Below, piece by piece: positions 1 to 9,134 of a stretch of 64,000 bases of DNA (positions are counted from its first letter, which is position 1; each line of letters opens with the position of its first letter). This DNA is from Trichomonas vaginalis G3 (lineage: Eukaryota; Parabasalia; Trichomonadida; Trichomonadidae), in contig NC_067206.1 in assembly GCF_026262505.1 (NCBI RefSeq), positions 24,319,896 to 24,383,895 of the forward strand, written 5' to 3'. The notes under the pieces are model-generated. The model searched no databases. It saw only the letters and a list, made by a program, of their open reading frames with translations, and had not been told where the DNA came from. The translations under genes and the position numbers were made by a program.

Positions 1-1216
1 GGTTAGAAAACAGGTTAGATCTAACCTTCTACCCTAAAATATATTTTTGTCTGATTTACGCTCATTACGAAGAAGTTTTGACAAAACATGTACGAAGAAG
101 TCTTGACAAAACATATACGTTCATGTTTGACAAAACATATACGTTCATGTTTGACAAAACATATACGTTCATGTTTGACAAAACATTTACGAAGAAGTCT
201 TGACAAAACATATACGATGAAATCATGAAAATTCATGAGGTGAGAAAAGAGGTTAGAAAACAGGTTAGATCTAACCATCTACCCTAAAATATATTTTTGT
301 CTGATTTACGCTCATTACGAAGAAGTCTTGACAAAACATGTACGATGAAATCATGAAAATTCACGAGGGTAGAAAACAGGTTAGAAAACAGGTTAGATCT
401 AACCTTCTACCCTAAAATATATTTTTGGGTCTTTTACGCTCATGTTTGACAAAACATATACGATGAAGTTCATTTCCTGTGTTGTTGTCAAAATGTCATG
501 TTGTCACCATTTTCAAAAAGATGTTAGTTGACCGAGTGACCGAGTGACCTGGTGACCCTCATGAAAAAAAGAGGTGAAAAAAGAGGTGAGAAAAGAGGTG
601 AGATCTAACCATCTACCCTAAAATATATTTTTGTCTGATTTACGCTCATTACGAAGAAGTTTTGACAAAACATGTACGAAGAAGTCTTGACAAAACATAT
701 ACGTTCATGTTTGACAAAACATATACGTTCATGTTTGACAAAACATATACGTTCATGTTTGACAAAACATTTACGAAGAAGTCTTGACAAAACATATACG
801 ATGAAATCATGAAAATTCATGAGGTGAGAAAAGAGGTTAGAAAACAGGTTAGATCTAACCATCTACCCTAAAATATATTTTTGTCTGATTTACGCTCATT
901 ACGAAGAAGTCTTGACAAAACATGTACGATGAAATCATGAAAATTCACGAGGGTAGAAAACAGGTTAGAAAACAGGTTAGATCTAACCTTCTACCCTAAA
1001 ATATATTTTTGGGTCTTTTACGCTCATGTTTGACAAAACATATACGATGAAGTTCATTTCCTGTGTTGTTGTCAAAATGTCATGTTGTCACCATTTTCAA
1101 AAAGATGTTAGTTGACCGAGTGACCGAGTGACCTGGTGACCCTCATGAAAAAAAGAGGTGAAAAAAGAGGTGAGAAAAGAGGTGAGATCTAACCATCTAC
1201 CCTAAAATATATTTTT
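1..1216. repeat. Tandem duplication of about 584 bp with internal short repeats
   Basis: Two nearly identical copies lie head to tail with a period of 584 bases. Each contains a run of 24-26 base subrepeats built on TTGACAAAACAT flanked by TACG, several palindromes centred on AGATCT (for example at 12-27, 262-276 and 391-404), each followed by an A/T-rich block ending TATATTTTTG, and one copy of a motif with TGTTGTCAAAATGTCATG plus a CTGGTGACC repeat. Short open frames that read through the subrepeats occur only because the repeats lack stops, so I do not call genes here. The same subrepeats recur in element 3 near 58.35-58.9 kb. Confidence 0.9.
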
Positions 1217-1660
1217 GCTGAAAAAAATGACCAAATTTCATGAATTTCCTCATATGTTTGCGACCCGAGGAAAACCGAGGAACGAGATTCCGTATGAAAA
1301 TCGCAAGAATTTGCCAATAAATTTAAGAGGTTGGTATGTACATAAACTATTAGTAAATGCAGTTGCAGTGAAGGCTTACTTTACATCGTTCAGAAACCAA
1401 ACATACAGACATTGGTTCAAAAACCAAAGCACACAAGAACTTTTGAGCGAAATTTCTCTAGACCGACTTTTTTCGGTCTTGCATAAAACTCATGAAAACA
1501 GTAAAAAAATGACCAAATTTCATGAATTTCCTCATATGTTTGCTACCCGAGGAAAACCGAGGGTAGAGATTCCGTACGAAAACAGTGAAAAAATGACCAA
1601 ATTTCATTATATAACTGTTATTTTTTACGAAGAGAACTTTTGCACTTCGTAAAAAAAATC
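1217..1660 (+). pseudogene. KilA-N fragment, mosaic of the neighbouring KilA-N genes
   Basis: An open stretch encodes KilA-N-type sequence (residues such as NLRGWYVHKLLVNAVAV) that matches the more complete KilA-N protein of element 3 near 55.8 kb. It runs directly into stretches copied from the two downstream genes: a piece matching the T5orf172-domain gene near 2331-2361 and a piece matching the second KilA-N gene near 2861-2915. It is therefore a mosaic of three local sequences and not an independent gene. The block MTKFHEFPHMFATRGKPR occurs twice. It is a fossil and looks broken. Confidence 0.6.
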
Positions 1661-1937
1661 CCTGAAATCATATCTTTTATACAAGATAGAAAATCTTACT
1701 CGCCTAAAACTCATGAAAATCGTAAAAAATTGCGAGTAGGTAAAAAACCGGGGTCGCCTAAAACTCATGAAAATCGTAAAAAATTGCGAGTAGGTAAAAA
1801 ACCGGGGTCGCCTAAAACTCATGAAAATCGTGAAAAAATGACCAAATTTCATTATATAACTGTTATTTTTTACGAAGAGAACTTTTGCACTTCGTAAAAA
1901 AAATCCCTGAAATCATATCTTTTATACAAGATAGAAA
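1596..1937. repeat. Nested repeats: direct repeat of about 98 bp around 54-bp tandem units
   Basis: A block of about 98 bases at 1596-1693 recurs at 1840-1937. Between them, from about 1701, lie two full copies and one partial copy of a 54-base unit starting CGCCTAAAACTCATG. Each copy of the larger repeat contains a hairpin whose arms are TTTTTTACGAAG and CTTCGTAAAAAA, close to the CACTTCGT hairpin of the tandem array at 56090-56580 in element 3. The hairpin followed by a T/A tract could act in transcript 3' ends, but that is inference. Confidence 0.8.
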
Positions 1938-1992
1938 AAACTAACGTTAGTTTTTATAAAATATTTTTTATCTTGTATGTAAGAAACAGAAA
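1936..1992 (+). promoter_or_regulatory. Promoter-like block with a perfect 20-base palindrome, KilA-N gene
   Basis: The palindrome AAAAACTAACGTTAGTTTTT at 1936-1955 is followed by TATAAAATATTTTTTAT and CTTGTATGTAAG just before the start codon at 1993. Closely related blocks (T-rich tract, then TTGTAT and a GACA-like stretch next to the ATG) precede four other element genes at 2645-2695, 56037-56083, 57191-57236 and 58293-58336. Recurrence before five genes is the evidence for promoter function. It differs from the host initiator type. Confidence 0.55.
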
Positions 1993-2607
1993 ATGACAAA
2001 CATTGAGTTTGAAACAGTTAGAAAGATAGACAATGACACCAAAGTGGTTAGAATAGGTGATTTAAACGTAAGATACTCAAAGAAATACAACAAATATTCT
2101 TTGTCAGACATTCTAACACTATCAGAAAAGAAAACATCCCACGACTGGGTTAGAACTGCTTCTACTCAGAAAATTTTGACAAGAAATCCTGAGCTTATGA
2201 TATCGGTAAGATTCTATGGAACTGCAGCATATCTTATAGACAAAAGTCTTATACCAATAGTTTTGTTATGGTTAGACCCAGTTGTTGGATATAACTTCAT
2301 AACATATGGTTCATTCGATACGGAACGTTGCAGTGAAGGCTTACTTTACATCGTTCAGAAACCGAAGGACTTCAATACAAAGAGATATAAGATAGGAAGA
2401 ACATATAATATAACTAAAAGATATGACAGTATAGTCAATAGAGTCAAGGTTGTGTTTGTGAATGATATGAGAGCTGCAGAAACAGAACTACTTGAAAAGT
2501 TTGAGAAAATGTATGGTGCTCCCACGAAAGGTAAAGAAACGTTTGAAGTAGATGAGATAGATAAAGCTATAAAATTATTTGACGAAGTTGCTGAAAAATA
2601 CATGTAA
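1993..2607 (+). CDS. KilA-N / T5orf172-domain DNA-binding protein
   Basis: The 204-residue product has an N-terminal KilA-N domain (about residues 15-100, with VRYSKKYNKYSLSDIL, a tryptophan in DWVRTASTQK and a long helix before LLWLDPVVGYNF). A C-terminal T5orf172/MUG113-like domain of the GIY-YIG nuclease class follows (about residues 115-180, GLLYIVQK, then YKIGRTYNITKRYDS and a helix with RAAETELLEKFEKMYG). KilA-N proteins are DNA-binding proteins of large DNA viruses and phages; T5orf172 domains often accompany them. The start at 1993 follows the promoter-like block. A near-identical but broken copy lies at 56580-57190 in element 3. The frame is open here. Whether it cuts DNA cannot be judged from sequence. 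Confidence 0.8.
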   Translation: MTNIEFETVRKIDNDTKVVRIGDLNVRYSKKYNKYSLSDILTLSEKKTSHDWVRTASTQKILTRNPELMISVRFYGTAAYLIDKSLIPIVLLWLDPVVGYNFITYGSFDTERCSEGLLYIVQKPKDFNTKRYKIGRTYNITKRYDSIVNRVKVVFVNDMRAAETELLEKFEKMYGAPTKGKETFEVDEIDKAIKLFDEVAEKYM

Positions 2608-2644
2608 AGCGTTTATTTTTGGTCTTTTGTGAAAGCCAGAAAAT

Positions 2645-2695
2645 AACGCTAGTTTTTTATAAAATATTTTTTTTATTTTGTATGTAAAGACAGAT
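2645..2695 (+). promoter_or_regulatory. Promoter-like block before second KilA-N gene
   Basis: AACGCTAGTTTTTTATAAAA, then a T-rich run and TTTTGTATGTAAAGACAG, leads to the ATG at 2696. It is an imperfect copy of the palindromic block at 1936-1992 and nearly identical to the blocks in front of the element 3 KilA-N genes. Confidence 0.5.
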
Positions 2696-3531
2696 ATGTC
2701 AACATCAGAGAACACAACAACTGCTATCGTTCATGAAGATATAAATGAAGAATACGAGTGGGTTCAGTATAACAAACAGTTACGTCTCATTCGTTCGGTC
2801 AAAGATGACATGTACCAAATGCAAAGTATTTTGACAGCATGTTTTGCTCCAGATACCAAACATACAGACGATTGGTTCAAAAACCAACAGACAAAAGAAC
2901 TTTTGAGCGAAGCACAGCGACCCCGACTTTTCCGGGGTCGCCAAAACTCTATGAAAATCGTAAAAATTTGCCAAGTGGTTGAGAGGTTGGTATGTACATA
3001 GACTTCTTGTAAATTGCTGTTGCAATGTGGGCTTCACCTCGTTATGCTTGGTATATTTTTCATGATGTTAGATGAAATTCATAGACAAGAACGTGAAGAG
3101 ATGGAAAAGAAACTTCAAGCAAAAGATGAAGTCATTGAAGCAAAAGAACAAAAACATACAGAAAAGAATACCACGTTCGGTACCAAAAGGAAAGGAAAAG
3201 AACTATAAGTATATGATTTATACTGAAGAGATGAAAATGAAGAAGACAGAGATATGGTTATTTGCATTTAGTCAGAAGAAACAACAAAAGCTTTTACGAC
3301 CTTGCTAAGATTTACAAATCTGACAGAAATTGGTTCTATCGCGAAAACTTACCGATTTCAATGACCCCAAATGAAGATGTGAAACAAATAGTTCAAGATA
3401 CGTTACCTCAAACACACTATGATATTAAAGGTTGTACAATACTTACCTTCAAAGAAGATTTGCATTGTTAAAGGAAAAAATAACAGAGTATTTTGACAAC
3501 TTCAAACAAGCAGAGTAAATGAACCATTTAT
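2696..3531 (+). pseudogene. KilA-N protein with DUF3627-like tail, broken
   Basis: The start MSTSENTTTAIVHE and the stretch YNKQLRLIRSVKDDMYQMQS match the corresponding protein of element 3 (55214-56036) almost residue for residue. Downstream pieces encode the charged coiled-coil segment (EEMEKKLQAKDEV) and a C-terminal segment with SFYDLAKIYKSDRNWFYREN and CTILTFKED, resembling the tails (DUF3627 type) that follow KilA-N domains in poxvirus-like proteins. I chose the ATG at 2696 because the conserved promoter-like block ends there. The gene is broken, with a few breaks. It was probably a DNA-binding regulator of the element. Confidence 0.65.
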
Positions 3532-3599
3532 TTTTACGCTTGACTTCAGATGGCTCAGGTAGCTCTATAAGGTAAATTGTCTTGTCAAATCCTTCTGGC

Positions 3600-4090
3600 A
3601 TTCCGAGTCCTTCCTTCCGACAGGAAAAAAATTTCCCGACAACTGGAAGAACTCTTCCTTCCGACAGGAAAAAAATTTCCTTCCGACAGGAAAAAAATTT
3701 CCTTCCGACAGGAAAAAATTTTCCTTCCGACAGGAAAAAATTTTCCTTCCGACAGGAAAAATTTTTCCAGTTGTCCGTCCGTAAACCATTCAAATTTTCG
3801 AAAATTGAGAACTTTTTGGTCGAACTTCAGAAAAAGTTTTTCCTTCCGACAGGAAAAGTTTTTCCTTCCGACAGGAAAAGTTTTTCCTTCCAACAGGAAA
3901 AGTTTTTCCTTCCAACAGGAAAAGTTTTTCCTTCCAACAGGAAAAGTTTTTCCTTCCGACAGGACACAAACAGATGACTGACGTTCCACCAACCGAGTCC
4001 ATTCCCAAACCAGAGGAACCGACAGCCCCAGCACCACAACAGACTAAGACTAAAACACTTACATTTTCAAGCTTGACTTTTACAATTTGA
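3600..4090. repeat. 22-bp tandem repeat, all frames open, with proline-rich coding tail
   Basis: About 16 copies of a 22-base unit (GACAGGAAAAGTTTTTCCTTCC and variants) fill about 3600-3970, interrupted once near 3775-3830. Each unit is itself nearly palindromic (GGAAAA...TTTTCC). Because 22 is not a multiple of three and the unit lacks stops, several frames stay open on both strands and cycle through FRQEKFF, LPTGKVF and PSDRKSF. After the array, about 3980-4090 on the plus strand reads a proline-rich tail (PPTESIPKPEEPTAPAPQQ). The array may lie inside a spiky or fibrous protein gene, but no usable start is visible, so I call it a repeat. Confidence 0.75.
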
Positions 4091-4934
4091 ACTTTGTTTG
4101 CCGAGATATGATTCTGAAAGAAGTATGAGGGTCTTGTATGACTTTGTACTTCTCCCATAGTTCATGTCTGTCAAACTTACCTGCCATGGACTCTTTCATA
4201 AGTTCCATGAAATTCTTCGGACAATCCGGGGAAAAGTACAATGTCAGTAAGTATTCTCTTTACATCCTTACTTAAACTCTTTGCTGTCTGTACACAAATG
4301 ACAACTGAGATGTTAAAGTGTCTGAGCTTCTTAAGAATTCGACACATGTCTTGTTCTCTATTCTTTAACAAAGGATGAGAGGCGAAATCATCTAAGATAA
4401 GAAGACATCTATGAGGGTAAGTCTTCCAATCGTAAGATTGCAATTTCTTCGAAATGTATTCTATCTCTTTCTGTTTGTTTCTGAAGTGTTTCTTCTCTAA
4501 TATTCTCTGCATTTCCTCTTTGGGTCTTTAAACTTCGAATTTATATACTCATTTATAGCATTGTACTTCAAAACTCTTCTTTGGTACTTCTTATCCAATC
4601 TAACAACTCAGAGTCTTTTATACATACTAACTTAGACTTCTTTATAATATCTTTGAACGAATTGACGGTTTGGTCAAATTGACCAGAAGTACTACAAATA
4701 ACAACTAACTCATAGAATGGGTTCTTCTCATCTAGTTCTTGTTGTTGTGCAGCCATTTAAGATAAGTGAAAGTCTTACCCGACCCAGGTGGTGCAATTAG
4801 ACCTGTTATACCATTCTGAGCAAATAAGAACTTGTCATGTATAGGCTTTATCTGAGCATTTTCTAACTTCCTCTTGTTCTTGTTTAAAACATTCTCAAAT
4901 TTCTTGTCAATGTCAGCAAACTTTTTTCTAACAT
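4080..4934 (-). pseudogene. FtsK/HerA-type DNA-packaging ATPase (A32-like), broken
   Basis: Read on the minus strand, the locus begins with a Walker A motif APPGSGKT near 4780. A Walker B motif with LLILDDFASH near 4390 and a glutamine-bearing motif VVICVQTAKS near 4290 follow. The C-terminal end has DPHTSFRI near 4110. This motif order is that of the A32/FtsK-HerA ATPases that pump DNA into capsids of Polintons, virophages and giant viruses. The length of about 280 codons fits the family. The gene is broken in a few places. It lies upstream of the helicase and capsid genes in the same orientation. Confidence 0.8.
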
Positions 4935-4970
4935 ATTTTTAGAAAAATTAAAATTTTTATCTTTTAGAAA

Positions 4971-5433
4971 ATGTCTAGCGATTTCGCTATCTATATTCGA
5001 GACAAGCTTTTCGACAGCAAAACATCTGTCGACCATAAAATCTTACATAGTGTAAACAAGAAAGGGGAATTTGTTCTAAAGTTCTGTTTCTGGGAATATG
5101 ACAAGAACCATAAAACATTAAGCAGAGCAGTCTTTAAAATTTGTCAATGACAGACTTGTTGACAGAGATGACGCCTCTTGAAAGATGAAGTCCAACAAAA
5201 AGTTCTTAGAATGCAAAAGAAGATACATGCGTGTTCTTGAAGATGAAATAGAAAACAGAATAGATGAGCTATTAAGGACAAAGAACTTTTACATAAATAT
5301 AGTTGCGCCAAATTTGACATAACTCCACCAGAAAAGAAGAAGAAAGAAAAGAAAGAAAAGAAAGAAAAGAAAGTAGAAGAAGAGAAGAAAAGAACCAGAG
5401 CCAGTTCCAGAGAAAAAGAAATTTGACATGTAA
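4971..5433 (+). pseudogene. Hypothetical Polinton protein with lysine-rich tail, broken
   Basis: From the ATG at 4971 a frame begins MSSDFAIYIRDKLFDSKT, and the locus ends near 5433 with a strongly charged tract of repeated KKEK/EKKEEK residues and PVPEKKKFDM. I do not recognise the family. It is divergent to the packaging ATPase on its left. Compositional continuity and the matching small gap to the next minus-strand gene suggest one original gene of about 150 codons. It looks broken. Confidence 0.4.
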
Positions 5434-5449
5434 AAATAAAATTTTATTT

Positions 5450-5908
5450 TTAGAACATTTCTGGGTCAATGTCAATGTTCTCTTCCTCTTTAGGAGCAAA
5501 CACTGGCTTAGACTCTAAAATCTTTTACCCAATTTACCTTGAACGTCAACTATCTTAGACTCATAATATTCATAGTCGTCTGCTTTCTTTGGTTCATAAG
5601 GTATAACAAGTTTGTATGCTTTGCCTTCTTTAAGGTTTGAAAACCTTCTGTCAAAACTTTCTTTGACTGCTAACAAACCTTCTATGTCTAAGTCTTCAAA
5701 TTTCGCACCATTTTTAGTCACAATAGCAAACTTAACTGGTTCGATGTTCCAAACTTTGCTGAATGAAGACTTTTCAAATGGTAGAAGTAAACATTCAAAT
5801 ATGTGAATGGGTCTAGTTCTTCTTTAAGTCCTGACATGTACTTGTTTACTGAGATGAATTCGTCATCTTTTCTATCGGATAAAAAATATTTTTTTTAAAT
5901 TTACTCAT
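5450..5908 (-). pseudogene. Hypothetical Polinton protein, broken
   Basis: The minus-strand locus begins MSKFKKN and ends PEEENIDIDPEMF-like; its middle encodes NGAKFEDLDIEGLLAVKESF and a lysine/tyrosine-rich stretch. The start overlaps the last eight bases of the helicase gene upstream, an arrangement typical of compact viral gene strings. It converges with the gene at 4971-5433. I do not recognise a family. Broken, a few breaks. Confidence 0.4.
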
Positions 5909-7132
5909 AAAAATTTTTCTTTGTATATACACCATTCTGTACGTCTAAAAGACTTTTGACATTTGCCAAGAATGTTCGTTTAGACGCTGTCATATAACCA
6001 TATTCTTGACAAATTGTTTATACGAATCGTACAATGACCTTTCATCTAATGACACAAATCAGTTTCATCTATGAACAGTTCATATACACTCTTGTTTGCT
6101 TCTAACAATGTTTGTCTCTCTTCGGTATGTGGAATTTGTCTTGGATTGAACTTTGAAATATCTAATGTCATAAAATATGAGACAAGGTTGTAAAAGTCAG
6201 ATGTCAAAGTTTCTGCTAAGTCGTCAAAAATATTCTGTATCTTGCATATGAGAATCTGACGTTCTGACAACTACATATCTTCTGTCAGAACTTTCTAACT
6301 TCATCGGAACAACATTGTTTGAAACCATAATGAAATTTGCAACATTTTCACAAACTCTTTGGTCTTTATATTTTCTTTCAACAACTCCAACTTTGTTGTG
6401 TTATAAGACTCTTCAAAGCATCTGAGTTCAAAACTTTTTGTTGTATCTATACTTTGAAGTTCGTTACATACTATAAGTTTCATATTCTCTATTGAAGAGT
6501 TAAATTTACCGCAGATGTTTTCTAAGTTTGTCATATTCGGATTCGAATAACCTTCTAACAGTTTGCACAAAATATCTGTAAAGAATGTGTTCTTACCTGT
6601 TCCTTGTTTTCCAATTATAATGAGAGCAGTTTCATTTTTAGCACTTGGATGTTGTAAGATGTTTGCAAACCAACATAAGATATACTCATAGACTCTTTCG
6701 TTTCCATTGCATATAATTTCTTTGACATGGTCTAACCAAGCTTCTATAATTTTCTTTCCATTCTACTTGTTCGTATTTATATCCAGTGAAGATAGAATAG
6801 AAGTTTGGAGAAGGTGTATAGAACTTTATACCACGAACTGAAAAATCTTCTAACTTTGACAATAAGATATCCCAAGCATCTAACATCTTCATGCCAACTT
6901 GTACAACTTTTATTTTCTTAAGTTTCTGTTTACATTCTTGTTCTGAAACTATTGTTGCTCTTGGTTTGTTAAAGACTACATCCCATTCTTTCATAACATA
7001 ACATTCTGGGCAGAGTCGACATAAATGACTAAACGTTTCAAATTCTCGACTGCTTTTGTTATAGTCTCGAAATGGACACATATTTCTGAATGCTTGGAAG
7101 TCATAAAAATCTGAAACATCTATTCTGTACAT
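5901..7132 (-). pseudogene. SF3/D5-like replicative helicase (DUF5906 type), broken
   Basis: The minus-strand locus starts MYRIDVSDFYDFQ, contains a segment FYSIFTGYKYE that aligns with FSTFQGYKYN of the element 2 helicase, then a Walker A motif GKQGTGKN near 6600, a second conserved block (NLENICGKFNSSIENMKLIV and CNELQS) near 6480, and a C-terminal winged-helix-like segment near 5930. These are hallmarks of superfamily 3 helicases of the D5/NrS-1 type that unwind DNA during viral replication. No primase region is evident, in contrast to element 2. About four breaks. Its neighbours are the penton-like gene upstream and a hypothetical gene downstream. Confidence 0.75.
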
Positions 7133-7160
7133 TTTTATAAAATAAAAAAAAATATTTTTT

Positions 7161-7841
7161 TTATTCTTGACTTTGTTGTTGCATTTGTTGCATTTGTTGT
7201 TCTTGAGCTATTTGTTGTTGAAGTTGTTCTTGTAATACAATACTTTCACCAGTTGCATCTTCCAATTCGAAACTTTCTGCCGTCATTGACAAATACATAG
7301 GACATAAAAGTTTTACAGGAACAAAGTTTGCGTCAACTAATGTCAACGTTATACTTGCCAAAGTGTTTGAGTTCACTAAGGTTGAAAATTCTGCATTCGA
7401 ATGAACAATAGGCAAACCAGCAGAGAAAGTATTGTTTATACGCATAAGTATCTTTTGGTCATAATAGTTTCTGTCGACATTCGAATAACACTTTGAACCT
7501 AAGTTTGAAACAATATATAAGATTGGTGTGCTTAATGTCAATGGAATAGACATTCCTTGTATGACACCTTTTCCTGTTATAGGAAACTGTTGGTAGTAAA
7601 AACCAGAAATAAGTTTTGTATTATAGCTCATATCGTTTATAGTAAACTCAGTCGGACATCCAAACATAATGAAACCTGCTCTAGTTGCAGCACATGTTAC
7701 ACCTGTACTTAAAGTATTAAATAAGTCAACAAAACCTGTTGGTGGTATATCTGAGTAAGTATCTTCAAAGGAGTATTTTTTACCATTCACAACAATAAAG
7801 TCTTCTGGTGTCAAAAGAGCAAAACAGGCTTTAGTCGTCAT
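7161..7841 (-). CDS. Penton-like minor capsid protein (single jelly roll)
   Basis: The 226-residue product is rich in beta-prone segments and ends with a glutamine-rich tail (residues about 200-226, repeats of QMQQ). The stretch ITLTLVDANFVPVKLLCPMY near residues 163-182 has the same pattern as the C-terminal strands of the proteins at 37350-38060 and 63092-63856 (FRLVDFQGEPVELKAPVRMT in the latter), which I read as the penton family of Polintons. Such proteins close the five-fold vertices of the capsid. The glutamine tail is unusual. The frame is open from a good ATG. It lies between the helicase and a cluster of small genes, all on the minus strand. Confidence 0.6.
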   Translation of the reverse strand: MTTKACFALLTPEDFIVVNGKKYSFEDTYSDIPPTGFVDLFNTLSTGVTCAATRAGFIMFGCPTEFTINDMSYNTKLISGFYYQQFPITGKGVIQGMSIPLTLSTPILYIVSNLGSKCYSNVDRNYYDQKILMRINNTFSAGLPIVHSNAEFSTLVNSNTLASITLTLVDANFVPVKLLCPMYLSMTAESFELEDATGESIVLQEQLQQQIAQEQQMQQMQQQSQE

Positions 7842-7857
7842 TGTGTTTAAGGTTAGT

Positions 7858-7959
7858 TTACAATATCGTCCTTGAGGACTTTGTAAGTTTGTTGTTTATA
7901 GAATTATATGACTCAGGGTTTTTAGTCGTAATAGTATAAACCATTATATCTTCTGCCAT
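7858..7959 (-). CDS. Small hypothetical protein, 33 residues
   Basis: A short open frame MAEDIMVYTITTKNPESYN fills the gap just upstream of the penton-like gene, 16 bases from its start codon and on the same strand. Nothing else supports it beyond position, the ATG and its non-repetitive content. It could be a remnant of a longer gene. Confidence 0.3.
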   Translation of the reverse strand: MAEDIMVYTITTKNPESYNSINNKLTKSSRTIL

Positions 7960-7974
7960 TTATATATATTTAAA

Positions 7975-8203
7975 AGTTTTTCTGAAAGTGGAGAAGAACT
8001 TCATCTAAACTTTCACATGGCGTTTCTTGAAGTTCTCTGTCTAAGAAGTTCAAATATTTTGTAAAGACATAGAACTTTCCTTTGTCTACACGAACAACAA
8101 AACAGGGTCTTTCATATCGTTCAAAAGTGTGTAAAGTCCTTTACATGAAATAAAGTCTATATTATTTTTCTTCAAACATCTTCAAGAAGTTTTGACATTT
8201 TTA
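7975..8203 (-). pseudogene. Remnant of a small hypothetical Polinton gene
   Basis: Minus-strand pieces such as DKGFYVFTKYLNFLDRELQE-like sequence indicate a small former gene of about 75 codons between two same-strand genes. It is broken. I do not recognise it. Confidence 0.25.
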
Positions 8204-8204
8204 C

Positions 8205-8786
8205 TTAGCAAATAAACTTTAATGAAATGTTGTGGTCGTCAAATATTTTTATAACGTCTGGGAAACTATACTTTAAGTTCAACGTTTCACCTCCTTTCAT
8301 AACGTATATCTTGTCAATGACATTATATGAAACACCACAGCAACTAATGTCGGGTTCTATTTCTTTGATGTTTATATCGTCTGCCTCTGTCAAAAGTTTC
8401 AATAGTTCTTTCAAAACTTCATGAGGTGCAATGACATATGAGTTCACTTTTACAGGGTTGTGTTCGACCAAGTTTAACATTATACTTAAAGCTTGACAAA
8501 TCTTCTCCTGAGTTTGAAGTTTGTCTTTCAGTTGTTGGTAGTCGTTTCGAATATCTGCAACAGAACTTAAGTCTCTGCTAACTTCAGGATATGTTGGTTG
8601 TTCTTTTACAGGAACAATTGTTATACCATCTTCGTCCTCGTATGGTTTCCCCACTTCAACATCTCTGTCTTTGACATTGACAATAACACTTTGACTGTTT
8701 GTTTGAGTTGGTGAATTTAACTTCACATCTGCCACCGCCATTAAACCTTTTGAAACACTTACGCTTCTATTTTTCGGAAATGACAT
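8205..8786 (-). CDS. Hypothetical structural-region protein
   Basis: I chose the ATG at 8786 (MSFPKNRSVSVSKG), giving 193 residues; the open frame extends further upstream but without an ATG. Residues about 70-100 form a probable coiled coil (DYQQLKDKLQTQEKICQAL), followed by helical segments and a C-terminal domain ending YSFPDVIKIFDDHNISLKF. No family is recognised. The position between penton-like and major capsid genes, on the same strand, suggests a virion-related protein, which is inference from order only. Confidence 0.5.
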   Translation of the reverse strand: MSFPKNRSVSVSKGLMAVADVKLNSPTQTNSQSVIVNVKDRDVEVGKPYEDEDGITIVPVKEQPTYPEVSRDLSSVADIRNDYQQLKDKLQTQEKICQALSIMLNLVEHNPVKVNSYVIAPHEVLKELLKLLTEADDINIKEIEPDISCCGVSYNVIDKIYVMKGGETLNLKYSFPDVIKIFDDHNISLKFIC

Positions 8787-8898
8787 TTTACTTAGAATAA
8801 AAAGATGGACGTATTTCGAGTATCTCTTCGAATTGAAGCAGAACAAAGTTTACACACACAAACAATACAAATACATTGACAGAATAGTTCTTTTACAA

Positions 8899-9134
8899 AC
8901 AATGGTAAATGTTATAGAATAAGCAGTCTTTGCTGAACCAAAATATTTTCATAAAGCAAAGAAAGTTGGTATAACTGAAATGGTGAAAGTTCTTGAAGCA
9001 GACAAAAATATAACTTCAAAACTTACAGATATTTCTAAAGGAAAGTTTATAATACAATATTATGTCAAAACTGGCGTACTGTCAATATTTGACGGAGAGA
9101 AGTCAGTTCAAGAACAACTTACTGACCTGCTGCC
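8899..9134 (+). pseudogene. Fragment of an unrecognised plus-strand gene, tail-to-tail with capsid gene
   Basis: A plus-strand stretch encodes FAEPKYFHKAKKVGITEMV and KGKFIIQYYVKTGVLSIFDG, a plausible soluble protein segment not explained by the minus-strand genes. Its downstream part overlaps the 3' end of the capsid gene. It may be the remains of a gene cut short or overwritten at this spot. I do not know the family. Confidence 0.35.

Noticed and set aside
21-862. Two identical 85-codon minus-strand frames
   Set aside because: They lie inside the 584-bp duplication and read through subrepeats, giving CFVKHERI repeated; no start context or homology.
1-1216. CRISPR-like array (regular short repeats with spacers)
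   Set aside because: The repeats are nested tandem duplications without unique spacers of constant length, no cas-type genes occur, and the setting is eukaryotic.
3449-4158. Several long frames on both strands
   Set aside because: They follow from the stop-free 22-bp repeat and cannot all be genes; none has convincing context.
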